A stretch of DNA of 8,172 bases from Planctomycetes bacterium SM23_32 (GTDB taxonomy: Bacteria > Planctomycetota > Brocadiia > SM23-32), in contig LJUE01000125.1 in assembly GCA_001303885.1 (NCBI GenBank), positions 1-8,172 on the forward strand. The letters run 5' to 3'. Below, piece after piece: positions 1 through 6,806 of the stretch. A model generated the notes under the pieces. That model was not told where the DNA came from and did no database searches. It was given only the letters and a program-made list of their open reading frames with translations. Made by a program: the position numbers and the translations under genes. Positions within the stretch are counted from its first letter, which is position 1; each line of letters opens with the position of its first letter.

Positions 1-1
1 C

Positions 2-136
2 GAATACGTTGCGTTCAAGGCGGCCGAGGGCGATTACTGCGTCATGGGCCACAGCGGCCGCCGCTTCGCCGCCGTCTTCCACGCCCCGTCGGTCGAGACC
101 GGCGCCGGCCTACTCCGCCGCGCCCTCGCGGGATAG
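2..136 (+). CDS. C-terminal 44 codons of an unidentified protein, possibly glutamine-amidotransferase-like
   Basis: The reading frame is open from base 2 to a TAG at 134-136, and its start lies outside the window. The translation looks like real protein, with mixed hydrophobic and charged residues, and ends in a short amphipathic helix (GLLRRALAG). The segment FHAPSVETGAGLLR resembles in spacing the end of class I glutamine amidotransferases such as TrpG/PabA (FHPESxxTxxGxxLLR). The usual HPE triad segment reads HAP here, so the catalytic Glu would be missing if the resemblance is real. It converges on trpC with 10 bases between the two stops. A TrpG-like identity would fit the trpC neighbour, but the opposite strand and the short fragment make this weak. 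The coding call is moderately sure; the family is a guess. Confidence 0.45.
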   Translation, partial: EYVAFKAAEGDYCVMGHSGRRFAAVFHAPSVETGAGLLRRALAG

Positions 137-146
137 GGGCAGTTGC

Positions 147-934
147 CTACGCTCCGGCGGCGAGAGCGCGGGCTGCTGCTTCGACGTCCTCGGCGCGCAT
201 GAGGGCCTCGCCGACCAGGACGGCCTTCACGCCGCAGCCGGCCAGGCGCTCCACGTCGGCGCGCGTCCGAATGCCGCTCTCGGCCACCAGCAGCACGTCA
301 TCGGGCACGCGCGGGGCCAGCCTCTCGGTCACCTCCAGGCTGACCTCGAAGGTGCGCAGGTCGCGGTTGTTGATGCCGACCAGCCCGGCCCCCGCCGAGA
401 GGGCGGCGTCGAGTTCCGGCTCCCTGTGCACCTCCACCAGTGCGTCCATGCCCAGCTCGGCACCGGCGGCCAGCAGGTCCTCGAGCTGCTCCCGTTCCAG
501 CGCGGCGACGATCAGGAGGTAGGCGTCGGCGCCTATCGCGCGCGCTTCCACCACCTGCAACGCGTCCAGGATGAAGTCCTTCCGCAGCAGCGGCAGCGCG
601 GCGGCGCGCCGTATCGCAGTCAGGTGGGAGGCCTCGCCCTGGAAGAACTCATGGTCGGTGAGCACGCTGATGCAGGTCGCCCCGCCGCGCTCGTAGGCGC
701 GGGCGATCTCGACGGGGTCGAAGTCCGCCCGCAGGACGCCGGCCGAGGGTGACGCCCTCTTGACCTCTGCGATGAGGGCGACGTCCGGCGCCGACGCGAG
801 GGCCGAGCGGAAGCCCCGCGCGGGCTCCCGGTCTGCCGCCCGCCGGCGCAGCGCAGCGACGTCGCCTGCGCGCAGGGCTTCTGCCTCCCGCCGCTTGGCA
901 TGGCAGATGCGCTTGAGGATGTCCGGGAGGTCCT

Positions 935-938
<4 letters not shown>
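147..938 (-). CDS. trpC: Indole-3-glycerol-phosphate synthase
   Basis: This enzyme closes the indole ring in tryptophan synthesis, converting carboxyphenylaminodeoxyribulose phosphate to indole-3-glycerol phosphate with loss of CO2 and water, in the cytoplasm. The 263-residue product has the usual single-domain length and a complete (beta/alpha)8 motif set: IAEVKRASPS (Glu58, Lys60), LLRKDFI (Lys120), LVEVH (Glu169), GINNRDL (Asn190) and VAESGI (Glu220, Ser221), then GVKAVLVGEALM for phosphate binding. All catalytic positions known for the family are present. I chose the TTG at 938 because it gives MKDLPDILKRI, a typical family N-terminus, four bases after an AAAGGGGGG Shine-Dalgarno stretch. 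An upstream ATG at 1019 would only add Arg-rich residues read out of frame from thiE. The TTG overlaps the thiE stop by two bases (TTGA), so translation is probably coupled. No other trp gene is visible on this strand. The function is secure. Confidence 0.95.
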
Positions 939-1594
<656 letters not shown>

Positions 1595-1633
1595 GGGACC
1601 TCTCCGGGCAGGGGGCCCTGTTGCGGGCAGCAG

Positions 1634-2848
1634 CTACGAGCCGGCCTCCAGGGCGCGCGGCGGGGCCAGCAGCGACTCGATGCGGCTGGCGCTCACGCCG
1701 TGCGTGCCCAGGAACTTGCTCAAGACGGCAACGTCGGGGAAGGCGTCATCGAAGTAGGCGCAGTCGGTCGCCGCCGTGATGCGCAACTCCTCCTCGAGGC
1801 AGGCCGGCACGAACACCGTGTCCCCGCGCCGCACGGGCATGGCCCGGCTGGCGGCCGACAGCTCGGCCTCGCCCTTCAGGCAGTGCATGATCCGGTAGCT
1901 GCCGTAGATAAGCCCCAGCCCACCTGTCGCGCCGCTCTTGAGGGTGAAGCGATTCTTGGTGAAATGCGGGTCGGCCACCATCACCTCGATGGTCCGCCCC
2001 TCCTCCAGCTCCACGGCGACGGGCGCGACGCGGCGCAGGCCGCCCCCGGGGTCCACCAGGCGGAACCCCAGCTCGGGGTGCTCCCCCGGGCGGCGCCCGA
2101 AGTCATAGATGCGCACGGTGGGGTTCGCCTGGAGGTCCTGATCCACCTCCATCTCGCCGCTGGCCGCCGCGGCGACGGTGGCGTCGCCCGGGTGCACCTG
2201 CACGCTGAGCAGGTCGTTCTGGACGGCCAGTATCTTCGTGAGCGTCGGCAGCCGGCTCTCGCCGTATCCCTGCTGTATCTCGTCAATGATGAGGCGGCTC
2301 TCGGGCCCGACGGCGAACATGGTGTGCAGCGTGCCCGCCGGCGCCAGGAAGACCTCCCCTCCTTTGAGCGGCTCGACCAGGCCGAAGAGCCGCCGCACGT
2401 CGTCGCTCCAGCGCTCCACGTCGGGGGGCAGGCCCTCGGTGCGGATGATGTGCTGGAGCCGGCCGGCCGCCTCCTCGGTGCGCGGGCCGGCGGCCACGCC
2501 CGTGCGGCCCTCGGTGGCCCGGATGTACCATGCTTCTGTCTTGCCGCGGTGAGGGTTGCCGTCCAGGTGGGCGCAGACGCGGGCCCCGAGCAGTTCGTCC
2601 AGGGCGCCGTCCGCTTCGGCGAGCAGCTCGGCCAGCGTCCTGCGCAGCGCCGGGTCGGCCACAGTGTTCGAGTAGTTGCCCGGCCCGGTCTGGGCGGAGG
2701 CGAGCCAGATCTCGCCCAGCCCCACTTCGATGCCCGTGAAGCGCAGGGCATCCCCGTGCACCAGGCCCCAGGGCTTGGTCACGAACTCCGGCGCCAGCCT
2801 CCAAAGTCCCGGCCTCACCATGGTCCCTTTTCCCCCCGGCGGCGCCAT
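1634..2848 (-). CDS. Class I mannose-6-phosphate isomerase-like protein with rearranged motif order
   Basis: Class I phosphomannose isomerases are Zn cupins that interconvert mannose 6-phosphate and fructose 6-phosphate. This 404-residue product shows family features: KPWG (25-28), GEIW (45-48), GKTEAWY (102-108, Glu105), AGTLHTM (171-177, His175), EIQQ (190-193), LSVQVHPGD (214-222, Gln217 and His219), VRIYDFGRR (245-253) and a C-terminal cupin with CLKGEAEL and RRGDTVFVPA. All four expected zinc ligands can be named. However, the LPTLTKIL...LSVQVHPGD block, which normally precedes GKTE, follows EIQQ. The ATG at 2848 overlaps the stop of the DUF6807 gene (TGATG), with GAGG ten bases upstream. 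An internal ATG at 2821, after GGGGGGAAAAGGG, would give 395 residues and is a good alternative. DUF6807 and TIM-barrel neighbours support a sugar role. The substrate may differ from mannose 6-phosphate, so manA is not assigned. Confidence 0.8.
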   Translation of the reverse strand: MAPPGGKGTMVRPGLWRLAPEFVTKPWGLVHGDALRFTGIEVGLGEIWLASAQTGPGNYSNTVADPALRRTLAELLAEADGALDELLGARVCAHLDGNPHRGKTEAWYIRATEGRTGVAAGPRTEEAAGRLQHIIRTEGLPPDVERWSDDVRRLFGLVEPLKGGEVFLAPAGTLHTMFAVGPESRLIIDEIQQGYGESRLPTLTKILAVQNDLLSVQVHPGDATVAAAASGEMEVDQDLQANPTVRIYDFGRRPGEHPELGFRLVDPGGGLRRVAPVAVELEEGRTIEVMVADPHFTKNRFTLKSGATGGLGLIYGSYRIMHCLKGEAELSAASRAMPVRRGDTVFVPACLEEELRITAATDCAYFDDAFPDVAVLSKFLGTHGVSASRIESLLAPPRALEAGS

Positions 2849-3996
2849 CAGTCGCGGACCTCGACGCTCGGCGGAAACACCCACTCCAGGTACTTCTGCC
2901 GCACGGCGCCTTCCCGGCATCCGCCGGCGTGCACGAGCACGCGGTAGCGGAAGGCCAGATGACGGCCGGCCGGCAGGACGTACGAGCCATCCGCCCCCCC
3001 GCCGACGAAGAACGAGAGCCCGAACGGGTTGGCCGTCATCAGGCCGTAGTCGCGCACGTGCCAGTAGGTGGGGTGGCGCAGGTTGGACGGATGGTCGAAG
3101 ACGGCGATGCCCACCTCCCGGTCGCCGACCGGGCCAGAGTAGTCGCACCAGGCCGCCTGCCGGCCCCAGGTCTCGGCTTCGGTCGTCGCTCCGAGTGAGT
3201 TCTCGATGCGGCCGGTTCGGGCGCCCTCCATCGTGGCCGCCACCCGCAGGGAGACGATGCCGCCCTCCTTGGTGTCGCCGAAGCGGACGTCGCCCTCGCT
3301 GGCGTAGAACGTGACGTCGAGGTCGAACAGGCGGAAACTGGGCGGCACGTTGTAGAAGCGATACTGGACGCTGTCCTGCATCAGTCGCCTGCCCTCGGCG
3401 TCCACCCAGTCGTTCAGCGCCGCCAGGCGGCCGAAGACGGCCCCGCCCTCCGCGGCGTCGAAGTAGCGGTGGACCATGCGGCCCGAGCCGTCCTCCTCGC
3501 TCCAGTTGTCGGAGCCGTTGACGTCGCCCCAGGCCACCCACACCGAGCGGTGATGGACGTGGTCGGTCGAGTCGCCCTGCACCTGCTCCTGCGGGTAGGC
3601 GCGCGTCACCCCCTGGCCGTACGGCCCGATCAGTGGGTATAGGCAGGGCTTCGGCACGGACTGGCCGTGAAGGTAGCGGGTGAACAGGTCGCCGCCGATG
3701 CGCACGCTGACGCGGCCCGGCTCCTGAATCAGGCGCACGCCGTCCGCGGCGGGGGGCTGGGCCGACTCGCGCAGGACGTACTCCTTCTGCTGCCCGGCGG
3801 CGAGGGAGTCCACCACCCAATGGATGGACGACCCTCCGGCGACGGGGCCGGTCTGGAAGGGGACCGGCGCGTCCCTTGCCGCGTCCACCAAGGCGCACTG
3901 CTGGAGTTCGCGCTGCGTGCGGGCGACCGTCGTGCCCACCGGGCAGAAGGAGACGGGGCGCCGGGCGCCGGCGACGACGATGCTGAGCTTCTCCAT
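2848..3996 (-). CDS. DUF6807 (PmoA-type) family protein, probable carbohydrate-associated
   Basis: The 382-residue product matches the family annotated as PmoA or DUF6807. Despite the name it is unrelated to particulate methane monooxygenase subunits, and it is frequent near sugar-catabolism genes in Planctomycetes and Verrucomicrobia. Recognisable family features are an N-terminal beta-rich region ending near ESAQ (77-80), then KPCLYPLIGPYG (116-127), TRAYP (131-135), DHVHHRSVWVAWGDVNG (145-161), WGRQAAWCDYSG (277-288), GIAVFDHPSNLRHPTYWHVR (296-315) and DYGLMTANPFG (316-326). The His-rich DHVHHR block could bind metal or sugar, but no reaction is established. No signal peptide is seen, so the protein is probably cytoplasmic. 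The ATG at 3996 has AAGGAG ten bases upstream. It starts 44 bases after the TIM-barrel gene and overlaps the PMI-like gene by one base, suggesting co-expression. The family call is firm; the function is unknown. Confidence 0.85.
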   Translation of the reverse strand: MEKLSIVVAGARRPVSFCPVGTTVARTQRELQQCALVDAARDAPVPFQTGPVAGGSSIHWVVDSLAAGQQKEYVLRESAQPPAADGVRLIQEPGRVSVRIGGDLFTRYLHGQSVPKPCLYPLIGPYGQGVTRAYPQEQVQGDSTDHVHHRSVWVAWGDVNGSDNWSEEDGSGRMVHRYFDAAEGGAVFGRLAALNDWVDAEGRRLMQDSVQYRFYNVPPSFRLFDLDVTFYASEGDVRFGDTKEGGIVSLRVAATMEGARTGRIENSLGATTEAETWGRQAAWCDYSGPVGDREVGIAVFDHPSNLRHPTYWHVRDYGLMTANPFGLSFFVGGGADGSYVLPAGRHLAFRYRVLVHAGGCREGAVRQKYLEWVFPPSVEVRD

Positions 3997-4040
3997 CGAG
4001 GGTCCACTCCTTGCGCGGGCCGAGGGCCGGGCGCGCGGGC

Positions 4041-4847
4041 TCAGTCGAGCACCTCCTTGAGGTAGCGCAGGCTCTCGCGGGCGATCGTCTCCGGTCCCGC
4101 CGAGAAGTCGAACACCTCCACGGAGACGTAGCCGTCGTAGCCGGCCTCTTTGAGGGCCGCCGCGATGGGGCGGAAGTTCGTGTCGCCGAAGCCCGGCCCC
4201 TGCCGGCTGACGTCGTTGGCGTGGAAGTGCTCCAGGTAAGGGGCCGACTTGCGGATGATGTCCGGGATCGGCTCTTCGTCCTCGTGCATGGCCTTCACGT
4301 CGAGCATCATCCGGAAGGCGGGGCGGTCCACCGCCTCGACCAGGCGCCGCGCCTCGGCGGCGGTGGTGATGAAGTCGGTCTCGGCGGCGCCGAGCGGCTC
4401 GACGCACAAGCAGACGCCGCGCCCGTCCGCGTGCTCGGCCAGCCGGCGGAAGACCTCCACGCTGCGGTCCCAGGCCTCCTCATAGGTCTGGCCGGGCGGC
4501 ACGTTGCGCTGCCTGGGCGACCCGACGACCATCTTGCTGCCGCCCACGTCGGCGCAGAAGTCAACCTCCGCCCGCAGGTAGTCCTCCGTGCGGGCGCTCA
4601 CTGCGGGTCTGTGCAGGTGGAGCCCCTTCGGCTTGACCAGCAGCCAGTGCAGGCCCACCAGCTCGAGGCCGCGCCGGGCGGCCGCCTCGGCGATGCGCCG
4701 CCGCTGGTCGGGGGGGACGTCTTCGACCGAGTCCGCGACGGTGAAAGGCGCCAGCTCGATGCCGTCGTAGCCGAGCCGGCCGGCCAGCTCGCACGCGTCA
4801 GCGAAAGGCCACCCCTCGCAGAACTCGTTGCACATGGCGAACTTCAC
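4041..4847 (-). CDS. Sugar phosphate isomerase/epimerase-like TIM-barrel protein
   Basis: This 268-residue protein belongs to the xylose-isomerase-like (AP endonuclease 2) TIM-barrel superfamily, whose members isomerise or epimerise keto-sugars, hydroxypyruvate or inosose with a divalent metal. The probable metal ligands stand in the family order: Glu150 in CVEPLG, Asp183 in MMLDVKAMH, His209 in EHFHANDV and Glu244 in VSVEVF. The GPGFGDTNF loop (217-225) and the GYDGIELAPF strand (26-35) are also typical. The spacing resembles D-tagatose 3-epimerase-type enzymes, but the substrate cannot be told from sequence. The start is GTG at 4847, preceded by GAGGAG at good spacing; an internal ATG four codons later is less likely because it removes the first beta strand. 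Its neighbours, DUF6807 and PMI-like, point to sugar metabolism. No signal peptide is seen. Confidence 0.85.
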   Translation of the reverse strand: MKFAMCNEFCEGWPFADACELAGRLGYDGIELAPFTVADSVEDVPPDQRRRIAEAAARRGLELVGLHWLLVKPKGLHLHRPAVSARTEDYLRAEVDFCADVGGSKMVVGSPRQRNVPPGQTYEEAWDRSVEVFRRLAEHADGRGVCLCVEPLGAAETDFITTAAEARRLVEAVDRPAFRMMLDVKAMHEDEEPIPDIIRKSAPYLEHFHANDVSRQGPGFGDTNFRPIAAALKEAGYDGYVSVEVFDFSAGPETIARESLRYLKEVLD

Positions 4848-4877
4848 GGCGCTCCTCGGGGACGACGGCTGAAGGCG

Positions 4878-4914
4878 ATAGTGCGCGGCTCGCCCCGACA
4901 GGGCGGCCCGCTAT
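4878..4914 (-). other. Imperfect hairpin at the end of the STAS gene
   Basis: Within the 63-base gap, ATAG at 4878-4881 can pair with CTAT at 4911-4914, CGG at 4886-4888 with CCG at 4908-4910, and CGCCC at 4891-4895 with GGGCG at 4901-4905, closing a five-base loop. A four-base bulge and one mismatch interrupt the stem. It covers the STAS stop codon. No T-run follows on the minus strand, so it is not a standard intrinsic terminator. It may be an intercistronic stem-loop affecting mRNA stability, or chance pairing in GC-rich DNA. Confidence 0.25.
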
Positions 4915-5438
4915 TGTGCGGGGGGCGGCTCTTCCTGGTCAAGCTCTTGCTCGAGCATCTCGATGAAAGGCCCGAACAGGCGCCTGTTCCTCTCGTTGAG
5001 CTGCACCAACTGCTGGTGCATGCGCTGGACGGTGCGCAGCCGCTGGTAGTTGTTCCTGGGGAAGTGCACGAAGTCTATGCAGCTGAGCTCCAGCTTCACG
5101 GGCGGTTCGGCCGCTTCCCCGTGCAGCGACACCAGCGGCAGCAGGCCGATGCGCCGCAGTTGCCTGACCAGGTCCTCTCTGGCGTTCAGCACGAGCACGC
5201 TCTTGCCGACGCGGTGGGGGTTGGTTATTGCGGCGTCAGCCATCACGCCCAGGAAGGTGCTGTCCATCCCCTGGCATTCGGACAGGTCAAAGGCCACGTA
5301 GCAGCACCCCATCCTGAACATGGCCTTCAGGAAGTCGGGCACGCCGAGGCTGTTGTGCTGCGTGGCGAAGCCGAACGGCTTCAGGTAGACCGTCTTGTCA
5401 ATGACGGCCGCCTCGATGTGGTCTTCTTCTTCGGACAC
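4911..5438 (-). CDS. STAS-domain protein (anti-sigma-factor-antagonist-like) with helical C-terminal tail
   Basis: The 175-residue product carries a STAS fold over about residues 8-108. The diagnostic segment is VAFDLSECQGMDSTFLGVMA (48-67), where DST is the site phosphorylated in SpoIIAA/RsbV-like antagonists (Ser60 here). SVLVLNAREDLVRQLRRIGL (80-99) matches the following strand and helix. After the domain, residues 120-170 form an unusual extension, with a Gln/Arg/Leu-rich probable coiled coil from about 131 to 168 and an acidic, Pro-rich end. Such proteins usually act in partner switching with a serine kinase and a PP2C phosphatase, but neither is in the window. The GTG at 5438 is supported by a perfect AGGAGG seven bases upstream (5446-5451). 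It lies 48 bases after the radical SAM gene. The domain call is firm; partners and output are unknown. Confidence 0.82.
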   Translation of the reverse strand: MSEEEDHIEAAVIDKTVYLKPFGFATQHNSLGVPDFLKAMFRMGCCYVAFDLSECQGMDSTFLGVMADAAITNPHRVGKSVLVLNAREDLVRQLRRIGLLPLVSLHGEAAEPPVKLELSCIDFVHFPRNNYQRLRTVQRMHQQLVQLNERNRRLFGPFIEMLEQELDQEEPPPAQ

Positions 5439-5454
5439 CGCTGCGCCTCCTGCA

Positions 5455-5483
5455 CTGGGGGACCTGGTCCCCTCCGCCCCCAG
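5455..5483 (-). promoter_or_regulatory. Overlapping inverted repeats in the leader of the STAS gene
   Basis: The gap before the STAS gene holds a perfect 7-base inverted repeat around one central base (GGGGACC T GGTCCCC, 5458-5472). It also holds a second 7-base repeat, CTGGGGG at 5455-5461 and CCCCCAG at 5477-5483. The two share bases 5458-5461, so an RNA could form only one of the two stems at a time. The pair lies just upstream of the AGGAGG ribosome-binding site at 5446-5451. It could be an operator for a dimeric protein, an RNA switch affecting translation, or chance. No T-run is present, so a terminator is unlikely. Confidence 0.35.
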
Positions 5484-5486
5484 AGT

Positions 5487-6806
5487 TTAGCGCCGCCCGT
5501 GGTCTGCCACAAGCTTCCCGCAGCAGTGTTTGTACTTCCTGCCGCTGCCGCACGGGCAGGGGTCGTTGCGTCCCGGAGCGCCGCCGGTGGGCGCGGGCCT
5601 CGCCACAGCGGGGGCCTGCCGTGCCGTGCCCGTCGGCCCCCAGAGGCCGGCCGCCACCTCGTGCTCGGTCTTCCTGAGGAAGTCCCGCAGGCGGGACGGC
5701 GCGGCGCCGTCCTTGATCTGCCGGAGCCGGGCGAAGACATGGCCGAACACCCGCTTCTTGGCCTCACACAGGTAGGGCTGCCCCTGCGGCCCGATGCCCA
5801 GCTTGATGCGGTGACGGTAGCAGCCGCCGTGGCAATAGGGCAGCCACTCGCACTCCTCGCACATCGCAGGCAGCCGCTCGGCCTCTCGGACGAACCTGCG
5901 GAACGTTGCCCCGCCCAGCATCTGCTCAAGGGTCTGCCCCAGCACGTTGCCGAGCCGGTAGCGCTCCTCCACGAAGAAGTCGCAGGGATAGACGTCCCCG
6001 TTCCACTCGATCGTCAGCAGGTTGGAGCAGTCTTCCCTGTACTCGCAGCACTCTGGCGGCAGGCCGAAGAACTGGTGCAGCCAGTTGTCAATGCGGCGCA
6101 CGTAGTAGGACGGTTCGTCGTTCGCCACCCACGCCTCGAACAGCCGCGTCATGAAATCGGCGTACTGGGCCGCCGTGATCGAGTGCTCCGAGACGGCGCC
6201 GGCCACCTGGCCCGGCTCGGTGCACGGGATGAACTGCGAATAGTGCAGGTCGTTCTCGCGCAGGAAGGCGAAGACCTCCTCGGGATGGTCCACGTTGGCC
6301 GTGCTGATGACGACGAGCACGTTGAACTCCACGCGGTGCCTCTTGAGCAACGCGATGCCCCGCATGGCGGTCTCGAAGGCCGGCTTCCCGTTGGGGAAGC
6401 GGCGCACGGCGTTCATCGGGGGCGGGCCGTCCACGCTCAGGCCCACCAGGAAGTGGTTGGCGGCCAGGAAGCGGCACCAGTCGTCGTTCAGGGCCACGCC
6501 GTTGGTCTGGAGGCTGTTGCCGAAGCAGTCGCCGGGGCGGGCGTGCCGTGCCTCGATCTCCACGGTCCGGCGAAAGAACTCCAGCCCCATCAGCGTCGGC
6601 TCGCCCCCCTGCCAGCCGATCTTGGTCTCGCGCGGCTCCAGGGCCCGATACTGCTCGCAGACGGCGTCCACTACCTCCAGCCCCATGCGAGGCCGCTGCG
6701 CGTCGGGATAGAGCGCGCTGACCGGCCTGTAGTAGCAGTAGTCGCAAGCCATGTTGCAGTCATGGCTCACGGGCTTGATAAGGACGCCGAGGTTCGGTTT
6801 CTTCAT
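5487..6806 (-). CDS. Anaerobic sulfatase-maturase-type radical SAM/SPASM enzyme with C-terminal SEC-C motif
   Basis: Enzymes of this type (anSME) convert a Ser or Cys in sulfatases to formylglycine by radical chemistry without oxygen. The 439-residue product has the radical SAM cluster motif CNMACDYCYY (Cys17, Cys21, Cys24), the SAM-binding WQGGEPTLMG (65-74), LQTNG (99-103), LSVDGP (123-128) and QFIP (191-194). A SPASM region follows, with Cys253, Cys254, Cys260, Cys275, Cys316, Cys319, Cys325, Cys329 and Cys347 for auxiliary Fe-S clusters. Asp276 in YPCDFF corresponds to the catalytic Asp of characterised anSMEs. The usual HD after SxDGP is MN here. A linker leads to a SEC-C zinc motif (RNDPCPCGSGRKYKHCC, 413-429), likely for protein or ribosome contacts. 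The ATG at 6806 overlaps the upstream stop (ATGA) and has only a weak Shine-Dalgarno, so coupled translation is likely. No sulfatase lies in the window, so another peptide substrate is possible. Confidence 0.9.
   Translation of the reverse strand: MKKPNLGVLIKPVSHDCNMACDYCYYRPVSALYPDAQRPRMGLEVVDAVCEQYRALEPRETKIGWQGGEPTLMGLEFFRRTVEIEARHARPGDCFGNSLQTNGVALNDDWCRFLAANHFLVGLSVDGPPPMNAVRRFPNGKPAFETAMRGIALLKRHRVEFNVLVVISTANVDHPEEVFAFLRENDLHYSQFIPCTEPGQVAGAVSEHSITAAQYADFMTRLFEAWVANDEPSYYVRRIDNWLHQFFGLPPECCEYREDCSNLLTIEWNGDVYPCDFFVEERYRLGNVLGQTLEQMLGGATFRRFVREAERLPAMCEECEWLPYCHGGCYRHRIKLGIGPQGQPYLCEAKKRVFGHVFARLRQIKDGAAPSRLRDFLRKTEHEVAAGLWGPTGTARQAPAVARPAPTGGAPGRNDPCPCGSGRKYKHCCGKLVADHGRR

Noticed and set aside
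137..147. Bidirectional terminator between the converging genes
   Set aside because: Only a 4-base stem (GGCA/TGCC) with a two-base loop is present and there is no T-run; the gap is ten bases.
1595..1633. TPP riboswitch or terminator before thiE, including the palindrome CAGGGGGCCCTG at 1609-1620
   Set aside because: The gap is 39 bases, too short for a TPP riboswitch. The palindrome leaves only a two-base loop and has no T-run.
2849..3898. In-frame upstream extension of the PMI-like gene giving about 754 codons
   Set aside because: The extension is Arg/Pro/Gly-rich and overlaps the well-supported DUF6807 gene in another frame. Family similarity begins only after the ATG at 2848 or 2821.
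3997..4407. In-frame upstream extension of the DUF6807 gene
   Set aside because: It overlaps the TIM-barrel gene and is Arg-rich shadow sequence; the ATG at 3996 has a ribosome-binding site.
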